A stretch of DNA of 64,000 nt, from assembly GCF_013155125.1 (NCBI RefSeq), contig NZ_CP053564.1, positions 6,889,501 to 6,953,500 of the forward strand, in the 5' to 3' direction. This document shows, in pieces, positions 32,112 through 39,451 of the stretch (its first letter is position 1; every line of letters starts with the position of its first letter). Made by a program: the position numbers and the translations under genes. Source of the DNA: Pseudonocardia broussonetiae (GTDB lineage: Bacteria > Actinomycetota > Actinomycetes > Mycobacteriales > Pseudonocardiaceae). Below the pieces are notes generated by a model. That model saw only the letters and a program-made list of their open reading frames with translations, was not told where the DNA came from and searched no databases.

Positions 32112-33911
32112 GTGAACCGCGACCTGTGTGCCGAACGCGAGCGCATGCTCGACGGGCCCCTCACGAGCGAGGACGGCCGTCCGGCGTCGTTCCGGGACGA
32201 GATCGTCTCCTCGTGGCGCCGGTGCAAGCTCGTCGGCGTCGCCCACGCCGGAGAGGACGTCCCCTACCAGCCGAACTTCGAACGGCCAAACCGGCTGCTC
32301 CGGGCCGCGGGTCCAGTGATCGACAGGCTGGCCGAACAACTCCTGGGCAGCCCGGTCTCGATCCTGCTCGCCGACTCCGAGGCCCAGATCATCGACCGGC
32401 GCCCGGGCAGCCCGAAGCTTGCTCAGGCGCTGGACAGGGCCATGGTCGCACCGGGATTTCACTACGCCGAGGAGTACACCGGCACCAACGGGGTTGGCAG
32501 CGCCCTGGAGGAGCGCCGACCTTTCGTCGTGTCCGGACCGGAGCACTTCCGGGACAACCTGCAGCAGTTCACCTGCATCGGTTCCCCGTTGCGGCACCCC
32601 ATCACCGGGTCGACCGAAGGCGTCCTCGACGTCACCTGTCGGGTCGACGAGACCCAGGAGCTGTTGAAGCCGCTGGTGCTCGCCGCCGTCCGGGAGATCG
32701 AGTCCCGGATCTACGCCGACGCGTCGCGTCGCGAGCAGATGCTGCTCGACCACTTCCTGCGCGCCGGCCGCCGGTCGAGCACGGCGGTGGTGACCCTCAA
32801 CGAGGACGTGGTCATCGCGAACACCGCCGCGTCCGGTCTGCTTGACCTGTCCGACCAGGCCATGCTCTGGGAGTGGGCCTGCCGGCTCCTCGGCAATCGC
32901 GACGAGTGCAACGGTGAGGTCCGACTCGCGCACGACGTCGTCGTCCTGGCACGAGCGACCCGGGTCGGCGAACCCGGTGCCACGGCCGGCGTCGTCGTCG
33001 AGATGCGGCCCCGGCCCCGGGCCCCCAGCCCGCCTGCAGCTGTGGGACCGCGCACCCGGCGCGACCCGGGCGACAACGCGCACGGGCAACTCGCCGGGCG
33101 CAGCATCGCGACCGCACGCCTGCGCGAGGACGTCGACGCCGCGATCGCGGCCGGCGGGCCGTTGCTGGTCTGCGGCGAGGTGGGCACCGGGAAGCTGTTC
33201 GTCGCCACCCACCTGTATCGGCGACGGGCCGATGGCGAACCCCTCACGGTGCTCGACGCCCGGGCCTCCCACGACGATCCCGTCGCGTGGATGGGGCGGC
33301 TCACCAGCAGCGTCACCAGCGGCGCCACGGTCGTCCTGCGGCACCTCGACGAACTCGTCCCCCGTCTGGCCGCGCGCGTGGCAGGGGTTGTCGAGCAAGC
33401 AGCCCCGACTCGTCTGCTCGCCACGGCGCGCGCACGGGGCGGGCACGACGAGGCGAGCCGGGTGCTGGACCACTTCCCCATCTCGATCACCGTTGCGCCG
33501 TTGCGCTACCGCGCAGAGGACATCGCCGACCTCGTCCCCGCGCTCCTCGCCCCCGACGCCACTGGCCGACCCACCCCGCGGTTGCAGCCGGGCACGCTAC
33601 GCACGCTCACATCGCTCGACTGGCCGGGCAACGTGCGCGAGCTCAGGGCCGTCCTCACCACGGCCGCGGTCCGCTCACTGGGCTCGGACATCGCCCACGA
33701 GCACCTGCCGCCCGAGTACCGTTCGCCCCGCAGCCGCTCCGGTTGCACGTCGTTGCAGAGAGCGGAACGCGACATCGTGATCGAGGCACTCGCCGAGGCA
33801 CGGGGCAACAAGCAAGCCGCCGCAGAGCGGCTGGGCATCGCCCGTTCGACCCTGTACCGCAAGATGCGCCTGCTCGGGATCGACAAGAATCGACTTCCCA
33901 TCAATCAATGA
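32112..33911 (+). CDS. AcoR-like transcriptional activator: GAF, degenerate AAA, Fis HTH (599 aa)
   Basis: Paralogue of the activator at 11354-13123 with the same layout: FRDEIVSSWRRCKLVG at the start, GAF with YTGTNGVGSALEERRPFVVS, ATPase with Walker A GEVGTGK near residue 356, DWPGNVRELRAVL, and a C-terminal Fis HTH (GNKQAAAERLGIARSTLYRK). No GAFTGA loop. GTG at 32112 follows GAGGAGG. Divergent from the SMP-30/BVMO cluster across a 190-base region holding the two mirrored dyads, so it most likely activates that cluster in response to a ketone or similar compound. Confidence 0.88.
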   Translation: MNRDLCAERERMLDGPLTSEDGRPASFRDEIVSSWRRCKLVGVAHAGEDVPYQPNFERPNRLLRAAGPVIDRLAEQLLGSPVSILLADSEAQIIDRRPGSPKLAQALDRAMVAPGFHYAEEYTGTNGVGSALEERRPFVVSGPEHFRDNLQQFTCIGSPLRHPITGSTEGVLDVTCRVDETQELLKPLVLAAVREIESRIYADASRREQMLLDHFLRAGRRSSTAVVTLNEDVVIANTAASGLLDLSDQAMLWEWACRLLGNRDECNGEVRLAHDVVVLARATRVGEPGATAGVVVEMRPRPRAPSPPAAVGPRTRRDPGDNAHGQLAGRSIATARLREDVDAAIAAGGPLLVCGEVGTGKLFVATHLYRRRADGEPLTVLDARASHDDPVAWMGRLTSSVTSGATVVLRHLDELVPRLAARVAGVVEQAAPTRLLATARARGGHDEASRVLDHFPISITVAPLRYRAEDIADLVPALLAPDATGRPTPRLQPGTLRTLTSLDWPGNVRELRAVLTTAAVRSLGSDIAHEHLPPEYRSPRSRSGCTSLQRAERDIVIEALAEARGNKQAAAERLGIARSTLYRKMRLLGIDKNRLPINQ

Positions 33912-34749
33912 CGACCGGGACCCAGGCGCGCCGCACCGACCCAACTCCAGGATGCCCCGTCGAGATCGAAGAGCCCGTCAACCTGGCCGCGCACCGCACT
34001 CCGACCGATGACGCCGCGACCCCGGTTGTGAGATCCAAAATCGGGCCTTTCGTGGAGTGCGTGAAATCGCACGCGATGCGGTGCCGGATCGAGCAGCACG
34101 TCGCCGGGGACGACGACGTCGTCGAAGACCACCTCGTTGACGTTGTGCCCGCCGTCGAGTATCCGGATCGGGTTGATCGTGATGCCTCGTGTCGACAGAC
34201 CGAGAAGCAGCTGGGTCAATCGCTGATGCCTGCCGCGCGAGACCTCGCCCGGCGGGTCGGTACGCACCAGCGTGATCGAGTAGTGGCTGATGTGTGCGTT
34301 CGACGTCCACACCTCGGCCCCGTTGACCACCCAGTCACCGGAGGCGTTGCGGGTGGCCCTGGTACGGATCGAGGCAGGATCGGAGCCGCAGTCGGACTCA
34401 CTCGTCCCGATCACGAAGAAGCACTCCCCCCGAGGCGGTGCGCGGCAGGATCGACGTGCGTTGCTCCTCGGTGCCACATCGCAGCAGATTCGGACCGGAT
34501 TGCCGGTCCGCGACCCAGTGGGCCGCGTGAACCGGCACGTACTGCTCGGGCCACGTCATGCCCAGTCAGCCGCGGTCGCCGAGCATCCTGCAAACACCGG
34601 GTCAAGCCGGAGCGCCATGTGTCGACGCGGGTCGTGAAGCTTCCAGCGGCGAGCTCGGCAGCCAGGAACTCGCGCACCTCCACGTGTACCCGTTCAGCGG
34701 CCTCGGAGAGCTGCGTGGGCGCGGGCGTCAAGAGAGACGTGCTGGCCAC
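33905..34749 (-). pseudogene. Acyl-CoA dehydrogenase ghost, paralogue of 13427-14551
   Basis: N-terminal part (from 34749) reads VEVREFLAAELAAGSFTTRV, close to the gene at 13427. It goes out of frame after about 45 codons. The middle is found in another frame (TSESDCGSDPASIRTRATRN, GAEVWTSNAHISHYSITLVR) up to VVVPGDVLLDPAPH. The C-terminal third, with the substrate and FAD contacts, is missing. It lies tail-to-tail with the activator gene, overlapping it by 7 bases. Confidence 0.8.
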
Positions 34750-34837
34750 TTCGACACACTCCCCAGCTCCCGGTTCTCCATGATGCTGACCGGGGAACCG
34801 GTGCCGGACTGGGATTCGACGAAAGATCGATCACTGC

Positions 34838-35485
34838 TCACGTGGCGTCTGGCGGAGCAGGTGCCCGTCCGTGCGCCTGGCGGACAACACCTGCGCTCGG
34901 CGGCGCGACCCGCGAATCGAGGCCTCCCGACGGCGCGCCGACGTTCTGCCGAACACGACGGACGACCTCGGTCGGGTCGACGAACGGCGACGGCCCCGGC
35001 CAGACCCGCTCCGTGATGCGCACCTCCACGACCCCGGGCTGCGTGATCGAACTGAGCACGGTGCGCAAGTCCTCGACGGAGCCTGCCGAGGCGCCCGCCA
35101 GCCCGTCGAGTGCGTCGCCGACCTCGGCCAGCCGCAGCGCGGGCGCGACCGGCTGACCGCCGGTGATCGTGTACGCGCCGTCGGCGAGCACCACGACGAC
35201 CAGGTTCGGTGGTCGGCAGGCCGCTACCGACCAGAGCGTGCTGGCCCCCATCAGGCACTCGCCGTCACCGAGGAGGGCGACGACCTGCCGCTCCGGGACG
35301 GCCTCGGCCAGGCCGAGCGCAGCGGCCAGGGCGGAGCCCATGGCTGCACCGAAGTAGAAGTGCGGGCCGTCCTCGGTGACCAGTCTGGTGGCTGACGTGG
35401 CCGTGCCCAGGGACGGGACGATGATCGCATCAGGGAAGACGTCGGCGACCGTCCGCGTCGCCTCAACGACGTTCACGGCCACCAC
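34838..35485 (-). CDS. TPP-dependent enzyme, C-terminal (PP-binding) subunit (215 aa)
   Basis: Carries the pyrophosphate/Mg-binding domain of thiamine enzymes: VALLGDGECLMGASTLWSVA with the GDG motif, then VVVLADGAYTITGGQ where most members have Asn. Its separate partner with the other half is encoded immediately upstream. Split enzymes of this kind include the ComDE sulfopyruvate decarboxylase and phosphonopyruvate decarboxylase-like proteins. GTG at 35485 follows GGAG and overlaps the end of the partner by 23 bases. The role is probably decarboxylation of a 2-oxo acid arising from ring cleavage; inferred only. Confidence 0.78.
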   Translation of the reverse strand: MVAVNVVEATRTVADVFPDAIIVPSLGTATSATRLVTEDGPHFYFGAAMGSALAAALGLAEAVPERQVVALLGDGECLMGASTLWSVAACRPPNLVVVVLADGAYTITGGQPVAPALRLAEVGDALDGLAGASAGSVEDLRTVLSSITQPGVVEVRITERVWPGPSPFVDPTEVVRRVRQNVGAPSGGLDSRVAPPSAGVVRQAHGRAPAPPDAT

Positions 35486-36020
35486 CGAGCTCCGGCTCGA
35501 GGAGCATCGCCGCGCACTCCTGGGCACCGAAGGCGAGCTCGAGCACACCGTCGCTCACTGTGGCGGCGTCCTCGGCCCGGTGCAGCGGGAAGCACTGGAC
35601 CCCCAGCGCACCGAGCAACGACCTGGTCGCCCTGCCGATCGGCACCTGCGCCGGGTTAGCCTCCGCGAGCGTCCCACGCATGGAAACGACCAGCGGCAGT
35701 CCGAGGCGGTAGGGCACGGCGAGCGAGCCCAGCGCGTTCAGCGCGTTGCCGACGCCGGAACTCTGCATCAGCACCATCGGATACCGCCCGGCGATCCGCT
35801 GCCCGGCCGCGTAGGCAACGCACTCCTCCTCGCGAGCCAGCGACCGCAGCAGGACACCGCGTCCGGCGAGCCCGACCAGAACGCCCTCGAGCCGCGAGTC
35901 CGGCACGAAGGCGGCGACGTCCACGCCGCCTGCGACGAACCGATCCGCGATGGTGATCTGCCAGTCGAGCCCGGAGGGCACGCGTACCCCCCACGGCTCG
36001 GCGACGCCGGAAAGGGTCAC
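35463..36020 (-). CDS. TPP-dependent enzyme, N-terminal (Pyr-binding) subunit (185 aa)
   Basis: Carries the pyrimidine-binding domain: FVAGGVDVAAFVPDSRLEGV, then SLAREEECVAYAAGQRIAG with the Glu that activates the cofactor, and LMQSSGVGNALNALGSLAVP, the family GNxxNAL-like segment. GTG at 36020 follows CGAGGTTG. The N- and C-terminal halves of the usual 550-residue enzyme are split into two overlapping genes, in the ComD-ComE manner. Together they should form an alpha/beta decarboxylase. Confidence 0.78.
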   Translation of the reverse strand: MTLSGVAEPWGVRVPSGLDWQITIADRFVAGGVDVAAFVPDSRLEGVLVGLAGRGVLLRSLAREEECVAYAAGQRIAGRYPMVLMQSSGVGNALNALGSLAVPYRLGLPLVVSMRGTLAEANPAQVPIGRATRSLLGALGVQCFPLHRAEDAATVSDGVLELAFGAQECAAMLLEPELGGGRERR

Positions 36021-36278
36021 GATGACAACCTCGGGACGGGCGACGCAGCCCACGGAATCGTGGTCCTGGTCGGGCCGACCAGGACCTGCTTCTTGGCGCA
36101 CATCGGGCACCGTCGGTTGCTACCGCCGATGTTCTCGCCGGATACGGACCCTTCCGGATCAGCGGGAGGGAAGTATCGGCCACGGCAGCGCGGGCCGGAG
36201 GGCGGGCCATCCGGGGATATCGCCATCGGCACACGTGTTCCAGCGGCCGATCGTCCTCCCGCCGTTGGGCTGCCGGTT

Positions 36279-36497
36279 TCACGCGTCCGCGTCGTCGAGG
36301 CGGAAGCCGACCTTCATGGTGACCTGGTAGTGGCCGACCTGGCCGTCCTGGAGCTGGCCGCGGATCTCCGTGACGTGGAACCAGTCGAGGTTGCGCAGGG
36401 TCTTGCCGGCCCGGTCGATCCCGCTGCGAACCGCGTCGTCTATGGAGTCGGGGCTCGACCCCACGATGTCGGTGACCCGGTAGGTGTGGTTGCTCAC
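36279..36497 (-). CDS. Dodecin-family flavin storage protein (72 aa)
   Basis: SNHTYRVTDIVGSSPDSIDD, IDRAGKTLRNLDWFHVTEIR and VGHYQVTMKVGFRLDD cover the full beta-alpha-beta-beta dodecin fold; the Trp of LDWF is the residue that stacks on the flavin. GTG at 36497 gives the canonical N-terminus. Dodecins form hollow 12-mers that hold flavins. Near a flavin-rich catabolic region with its own ribBA this fits flavin buffering, though it could equally be a general housekeeping protein. Confidence 0.9.
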   Translation of the reverse strand: MSNHTYRVTDIVGSSPDSIDDAVRSGIDRAGKTLRNLDWFHVTEIRGQLQDGQVGHYQVTMKVGFRLDDADA

Positions 36498-36597
36498 GAG
36501 CACGTCCCTTCGTTGGTGTGTATCAGCGTCGCCGTGGAGAGCGGCGTGTCGCCCCGGCAGGCTCCGGCGCCCGCACGCAGCTCGGGCCGATGGAGGG

Positions 36598-37470
36598 TTA
36601 CCGGGCGACGGTGTCGGCCAGGCCCACCCAGCGCCGGCCGTTCGCCTGCACCACGCGACCGAACGCCGAGCCGGGGAAGTGCCCGTCGGCGCCGATCGTC
36701 GCGGAGTCGGCCTCGAGTTCAGCGGCGATGTGGTCGCGGGTGCGCGCCGCGGTGTCCGGGTCGACGTCGAAGATGATCCTCAGATCCCCGTCGGACAGCT
36801 GCAGCGGACAGTGCATGACGTCCCCCAGGATGATCGCGCGGCTCTGACCCGACGAGACCACCGCCGAGCAGTGACCCGGTGTGTGGCCCGGACTTGCCAG
36901 CACGTTGACCCCGGGCGCGACAGTGGCGCCGTCGGACACCGACTCGATCCGGTTGAGCAGCGGCGCCAGCACCGCGTCGGGGTTCGGTCCGACCCCGGCG
37001 AGATCGGGGTCGGAGACCCCCTGCCAGAACTCGAACTCCCCGTCGCCCACGACGTGTCGGGCGTTGGGGAAGGTCAGCGTGCCGTTCTGCGCGGTCCAGC
37101 CCACATGGTCGAGGTGCATGTGGGTGTAGAAGACGACGTCGACGTCGGCGGGCTGCACGCCGGCCTGGCGCAGGCTCGACAGCAGCTTGCCCCCTCGGAA
37201 CACACCGTCGACCGCGTCGAACGGGACGGTCAGGTCCCCGAAACCGAGGTCGACGATCACCTTCTGGTCACCGGTTTCGATGAGGAAACCGCCGAGGGTC
37301 AGCAGTAGGCGGCCGTCGGCGTCGAACAGTTCCCGGTGTGCCTCCCACAGCGCGTCATTGGACGCCGGAAAGACCGTGGTGGCCGAGAGCGTCGCATCGC
37401 CGTCGGGCAGGTATGTCACCTTGATGTCGCCGATGTCGATCGATTCCAGGGGTGCGGGCTGTGCGGGCAT
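36598..37470 (-). CDS. MBL-fold metallo-hydrolase (290 aa)
   Basis: Metallo-beta-lactamase fold with the zinc signature THMHLDHVGW (HxHxDH), ASPGHTPGHCSAVVSSGQ and IILGDVMHCPLQL as the later ligand segments. Two ATGs six bases apart follow GGAGG; the second (37470) has the better spacing. The family includes lactonases such as AiiA-like enzymes and other ester hydrolases. A truncated ghost of a paralogue is at 7985-8134. It follows the small gene at 37840 after a 370-base gap that appears to contain a decayed yciI gene. Confidence 0.87.
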   Translation of the reverse strand: MPAQPAPLESIDIGDIKVTYLPDGDATLSATTVFPASNDALWEAHRELFDADGRLLLTLGGFLIETGDQKVIVDLGFGDLTVPFDAVDGVFRGGKLLSSLRQAGVQPADVDVVFYTHMHLDHVGWTAQNGTLTFPNARHVVGDGEFEFWQGVSDPDLAGVGPNPDAVLAPLLNRIESVSDGATVAPGVNVLASPGHTPGHCSAVVSSGQSRAIILGDVMHCPLQLSDGDLRIIFDVDPDTAARTRDHIAAELEADSATIGADGHFPGSAFGRVVQANGRRWVGLADTVAR

Positions 37471-37734
37471 CGTCATCCTCCACTCGTGGTCGGTTGCTGC
37501 GGTGCCGCCGTGGTGCAGCGCGGCCTGCGCCACGGCGAAACCCGGCAGCCGGGCCCCCTGGCGCCGCGCCGGACGGGCGAATCGGGGTGCTCGCGCCGAC
37601 ACCGTGCGCGACGTGTCGGGTGCCGTCGAGCGCGGGCGCGGCCAGCTCCCGACCCGCGTGGTACCGGGATCTCCCCGGGTCCGGGCCACCGGAGGACCCA
37701 GGCCGCGCAGGGCGGGCGTGACCCCCTCCTCCTC

Positions 37735-37815
37735 GGACCGCCCCACGTGCGGTCGCCGCTCCCCGATCGGCTTCGGACCGTTGGAGTAGCTCGACACCGT
37801 CGGGCAGAACGCCAC
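37735..37815 (-). pseudogene. Possible ghost of a yciI gene start
   Basis: From ATG at 37815 the first 10 bases equal those of the intact yciI gene at 8421, and short matching blocks follow (GGTGT, GCTAC, CGATCG, CCGCACG) over about 75 bases. The frame is then unlike YciI. The position, between the small gene and the MBL gene, is exactly where yciI sits in the cassette at 8 kb. The rest of the gap 37471-37734 holds nothing recognisable. Tentative. Confidence 0.35.
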
Positions 37816-37839
37816 GTCATCTCCTCGCCGGTCCGGTCG

Positions 37840-38157
37840 CTACTGCCACTCGCAATGGGCCTGAACGGCAGCACCGTCGGCGGTGAGCCAGCCCTTCTTC
37901 TCCGCATAGGCCAGCATGGCGGCGAAGCGGCTGGGCCAGTCGTCGCCGACGTGGCCCCGTGCCAAGCGCCGCACGGCTTCGACAGCGACGACGGCGCTGT
38001 CCCGGTCGACCAGCGTCCCGGTGTCGCTGCTCGCGAGCGCCTCGCGCACGGCCACCTCATCCCCGCCGGTGACCGCGAGGTGGAACCGGGCGCAGTTCTC
38101 GGGCTCGGCCAGGGCCACGGTGGCCGGCCGCACTGTGGTGTCGACCAAGACGAACAT
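37840..38157 (-). CDS. Small conserved protein of unknown function (105 aa)
   Basis: Not recognised. It begins FVLVDTTVRPATVALAEPEN, has a central VDRDSAVVAVEAVRRLARGH and ends LTADGAAVQAHCEW. No signal peptide or membrane segment is visible. That it is a real protein is supported by a second, decayed copy at 8446-8625 with many conservative substitutions (AVVSVDAVR, GDDWPQRLTAMLAYAGTK). It heads the cassette with the MBL hydrolase and lies about 110 bases downstream of a TGTCCG element, so it is probably made with that enzyme. Confidence 0.7.
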   Translation of the reverse strand: MFVLVDTTVRPATVALAEPENCARFHLAVTGGDEVAVREALASSDTGTLVDRDSAVVAVEAVRRLARGHVGDDWPSRFAAMLAYAEKKGWLTADGAAVQAHCEWQ

Positions 38158-38269
38158 CCGTCGTATCCCTTCCTACAGCGGGTCGAGGACCCGGTCAGTC
38201 GGTAGGCGGAAAAACGGCGGTCGCGGGAACGCCGACGAACGACGCTAGCGCAGCGCGATGACAGGGAGC

Positions 38270-38286
38270 TGTCCGAATATGCACCA
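38270..38286 (-). promoter_or_regulatory. Degenerate TGTCCG dyad upstream of the MBL cassette
   Basis: TGTCCGAATATGCACCA shares its first nine bases with the site at 10025, while the right half is degraded. It lies 113 bases upstream of the gene ending at 37840. Confidence 0.35.
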
Positions 38287-38380
38287 CGGCGCGCCGTCCG
38301 GCCCGCGTTCCGCAGCGGAAGGGCAGATCTGAACAACGGCAGAGGCCCGGTCCGAAGATCTCGAAGCGGGATGACCTGCG

Positions 38381-38422
38381 TGGGCGATACTGGGATCGAA
38401 CCAGTGACGTCATCGGCGTGAA
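38381..38422 (-). pseudogene. 3' part of a tRNA-Val(CAC) gene, probable attachment-site remnant
   Basis: Read on the minus strand: anticodon loop TTCACGC, stem strand CGATG, variable ACGTC, T-arm ACTGG-TTCGATC-CCAGT, acceptor strand ATCGCCC and discriminator A. The sequence upstream of the anticodon loop does not pair with CGATG, and no D-arm or 5' acceptor strand is present. A 3' piece starting at the anticodon loop is what tyrosine recombinases leave when they integrate at tRNA genes. CCA is not encoded. Confidence 0.7.
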
Positions 38423-38462
38423 GCAATGATGGCGGGAGCATTTGCCACGTGGTTCGTGCTGC

Positions 38463-38729
38463 TCAGCGCCCTGCCGGCGTCCGTCGTCGTCCGTGCACGG
38501 CCACGTTTGCGCGGGGCTGGTAGGCCCTCAGTTCGACCCTCGCACCGAATGATCCACCAAGCGGGCAGGCCACTCTGGACTCACTCACGGTGTACGTCGC
38601 ACGGACGGCGGGCGCCTCCTGAATCTCGGCTAGAACGGTGAGCACGTCGGCACCGGATGTGATGCTGGCTCCCGCCCACTCATCAGGGATCTTATGTCCC
38701 GGCTTGGGTACGTCGAGGTCGATCACCAC
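38463..38729 (-). CDS. Hypothetical protein (88 aa), doubtful
   Basis: Open frame starting at ATG 38729 with VIDLDVPKPGHKIPDEWAGA and ITSGADVLTVLAEIQEAPAV. Composition looks protein-like in the first 65 residues, then becomes Arg-rich. No family recognised, and no clear ribosome binding site seen. It would be divergent from the cassette at 38906. It may be a relic of the integrated element. Confidence 0.35.
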   Translation of the reverse strand: MVIDLDVPKPGHKIPDEWAGASITSGADVLTVLAEIQEAPAVRATYTVSESRVACPLGGSFGARVELRAYQPRANVAVHGRRRTPAGR

Positions 38730-38905
38730 CAGGCACCTGACCCTGGCGTTGGCTCGTCGAGCACCACGATGGGGTGAGCATGCGAGCCGCCGGGGCGGCG
38801 CCAGGAGCTGGGCGCGGGAGCCAGTAGCGGACTCGGCCCGCCCGGCCTCCGCACGAGCTGTCCAGGGAACAGACGACCGAGATCGCCCTGTTAGCCGGTT
38901 ACCTC

Positions 38906-39451
38906 GTGGATCTGAGCGTGACCGTCGATCTGCAGATTGCTGCAGATGGTCTTTGCTCAGTGACCTACTGGTACCACTCCCTCAACCTCACAGACCGGCC
39001 GGTTCACCGGGCACCCCGCGACCTGTGGTTCCAGCACAGCCGCGGGCAGCTCGACCTAGTCGCGCTGCGCGAGAGCGCGACGAGGAACGCCATCCAACGC
39101 CTGCACACCGCCGACAACGTCGCGAAGTTCGCGTGCCAACTGTCGCCGCCCATCCACCCCGGTGAAACCGCCCTGTTCGGATACCGTTGCTCCGGGGCTG
39201 AGTTCCGTGGCGACTGGTACTGGCGTCAACAGTTTGCCCGCCACACCCAGGCCTACGTCCTGAACGTGCGCCACGCCGGCATTCACGAGGTAGCTGGCAT
39301 AACGGCTATCGAGGAGCTGCCTGACGGGGCGGAGAGACTGGCACAAGAGTCTGTCATCTGGGACTACGATGGCGACGACTTGATCATGACGTTCACCCGT
39401 GAGCGTCTTGAGCCGAACCAGTACGCGACCCTGCGATGGGAGCACGTGTGA
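38906..39451 (+). CDS. Unrecognised protein (181 aa), first gene of a two-gene cassette
   Basis: No family recognised. The protein has alternating strand-like segments (VTVDLQIAADGLCSVTYWYH, FACQLSPPIHPGETALFGYR) and many Trp/Tyr residues, with no signal peptide or membrane helix. The frame is open and protein-like for at least 18 codons before the GTG at 38906, with no other start visible, so the N-terminus may be missing or the start wrong. Its end overlaps the metallopeptidase-like gene by 16 bases, which implies a functional pair. Codon use has more A/T-ending codons than the neighbours, suggesting a separate origin. Confidence 0.6.
   Translation: MDLSVTVDLQIAADGLCSVTYWYHSLNLTDRPVHRAPRDLWFQHSRGQLDLVALRESATRNAIQRLHTADNVAKFACQLSPPIHPGETALFGYRCSGAEFRGDWYWRQQFARHTQAYVLNVRHAGIHEVAGITAIEELPDGAERLAQESVIWDYDGDDLIMTFTRERLEPNQYATLRWEHV

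Larger units (their letters stand above)
38158..38462. other. Intergenic region: cassette promoter and tRNA-Val remnant
   Basis: About 300 bases without a protein gene. 38234-38282 resembles the promoter region at 9994-10036 of the paralogous cassette, including CTGTCCGAAT. 38381-38422 is the 3' part of a tRNA-Val gene. Confidence 0.6.

Noticed and set aside
38638..39165. 175-codon plus-strand frame overlapping the first cassette gene
   Set aside because: Arg/Pro/Ser-rich and out of frame with the better-supported 38906-39451 gene, which is coupled to the peptidase gene.
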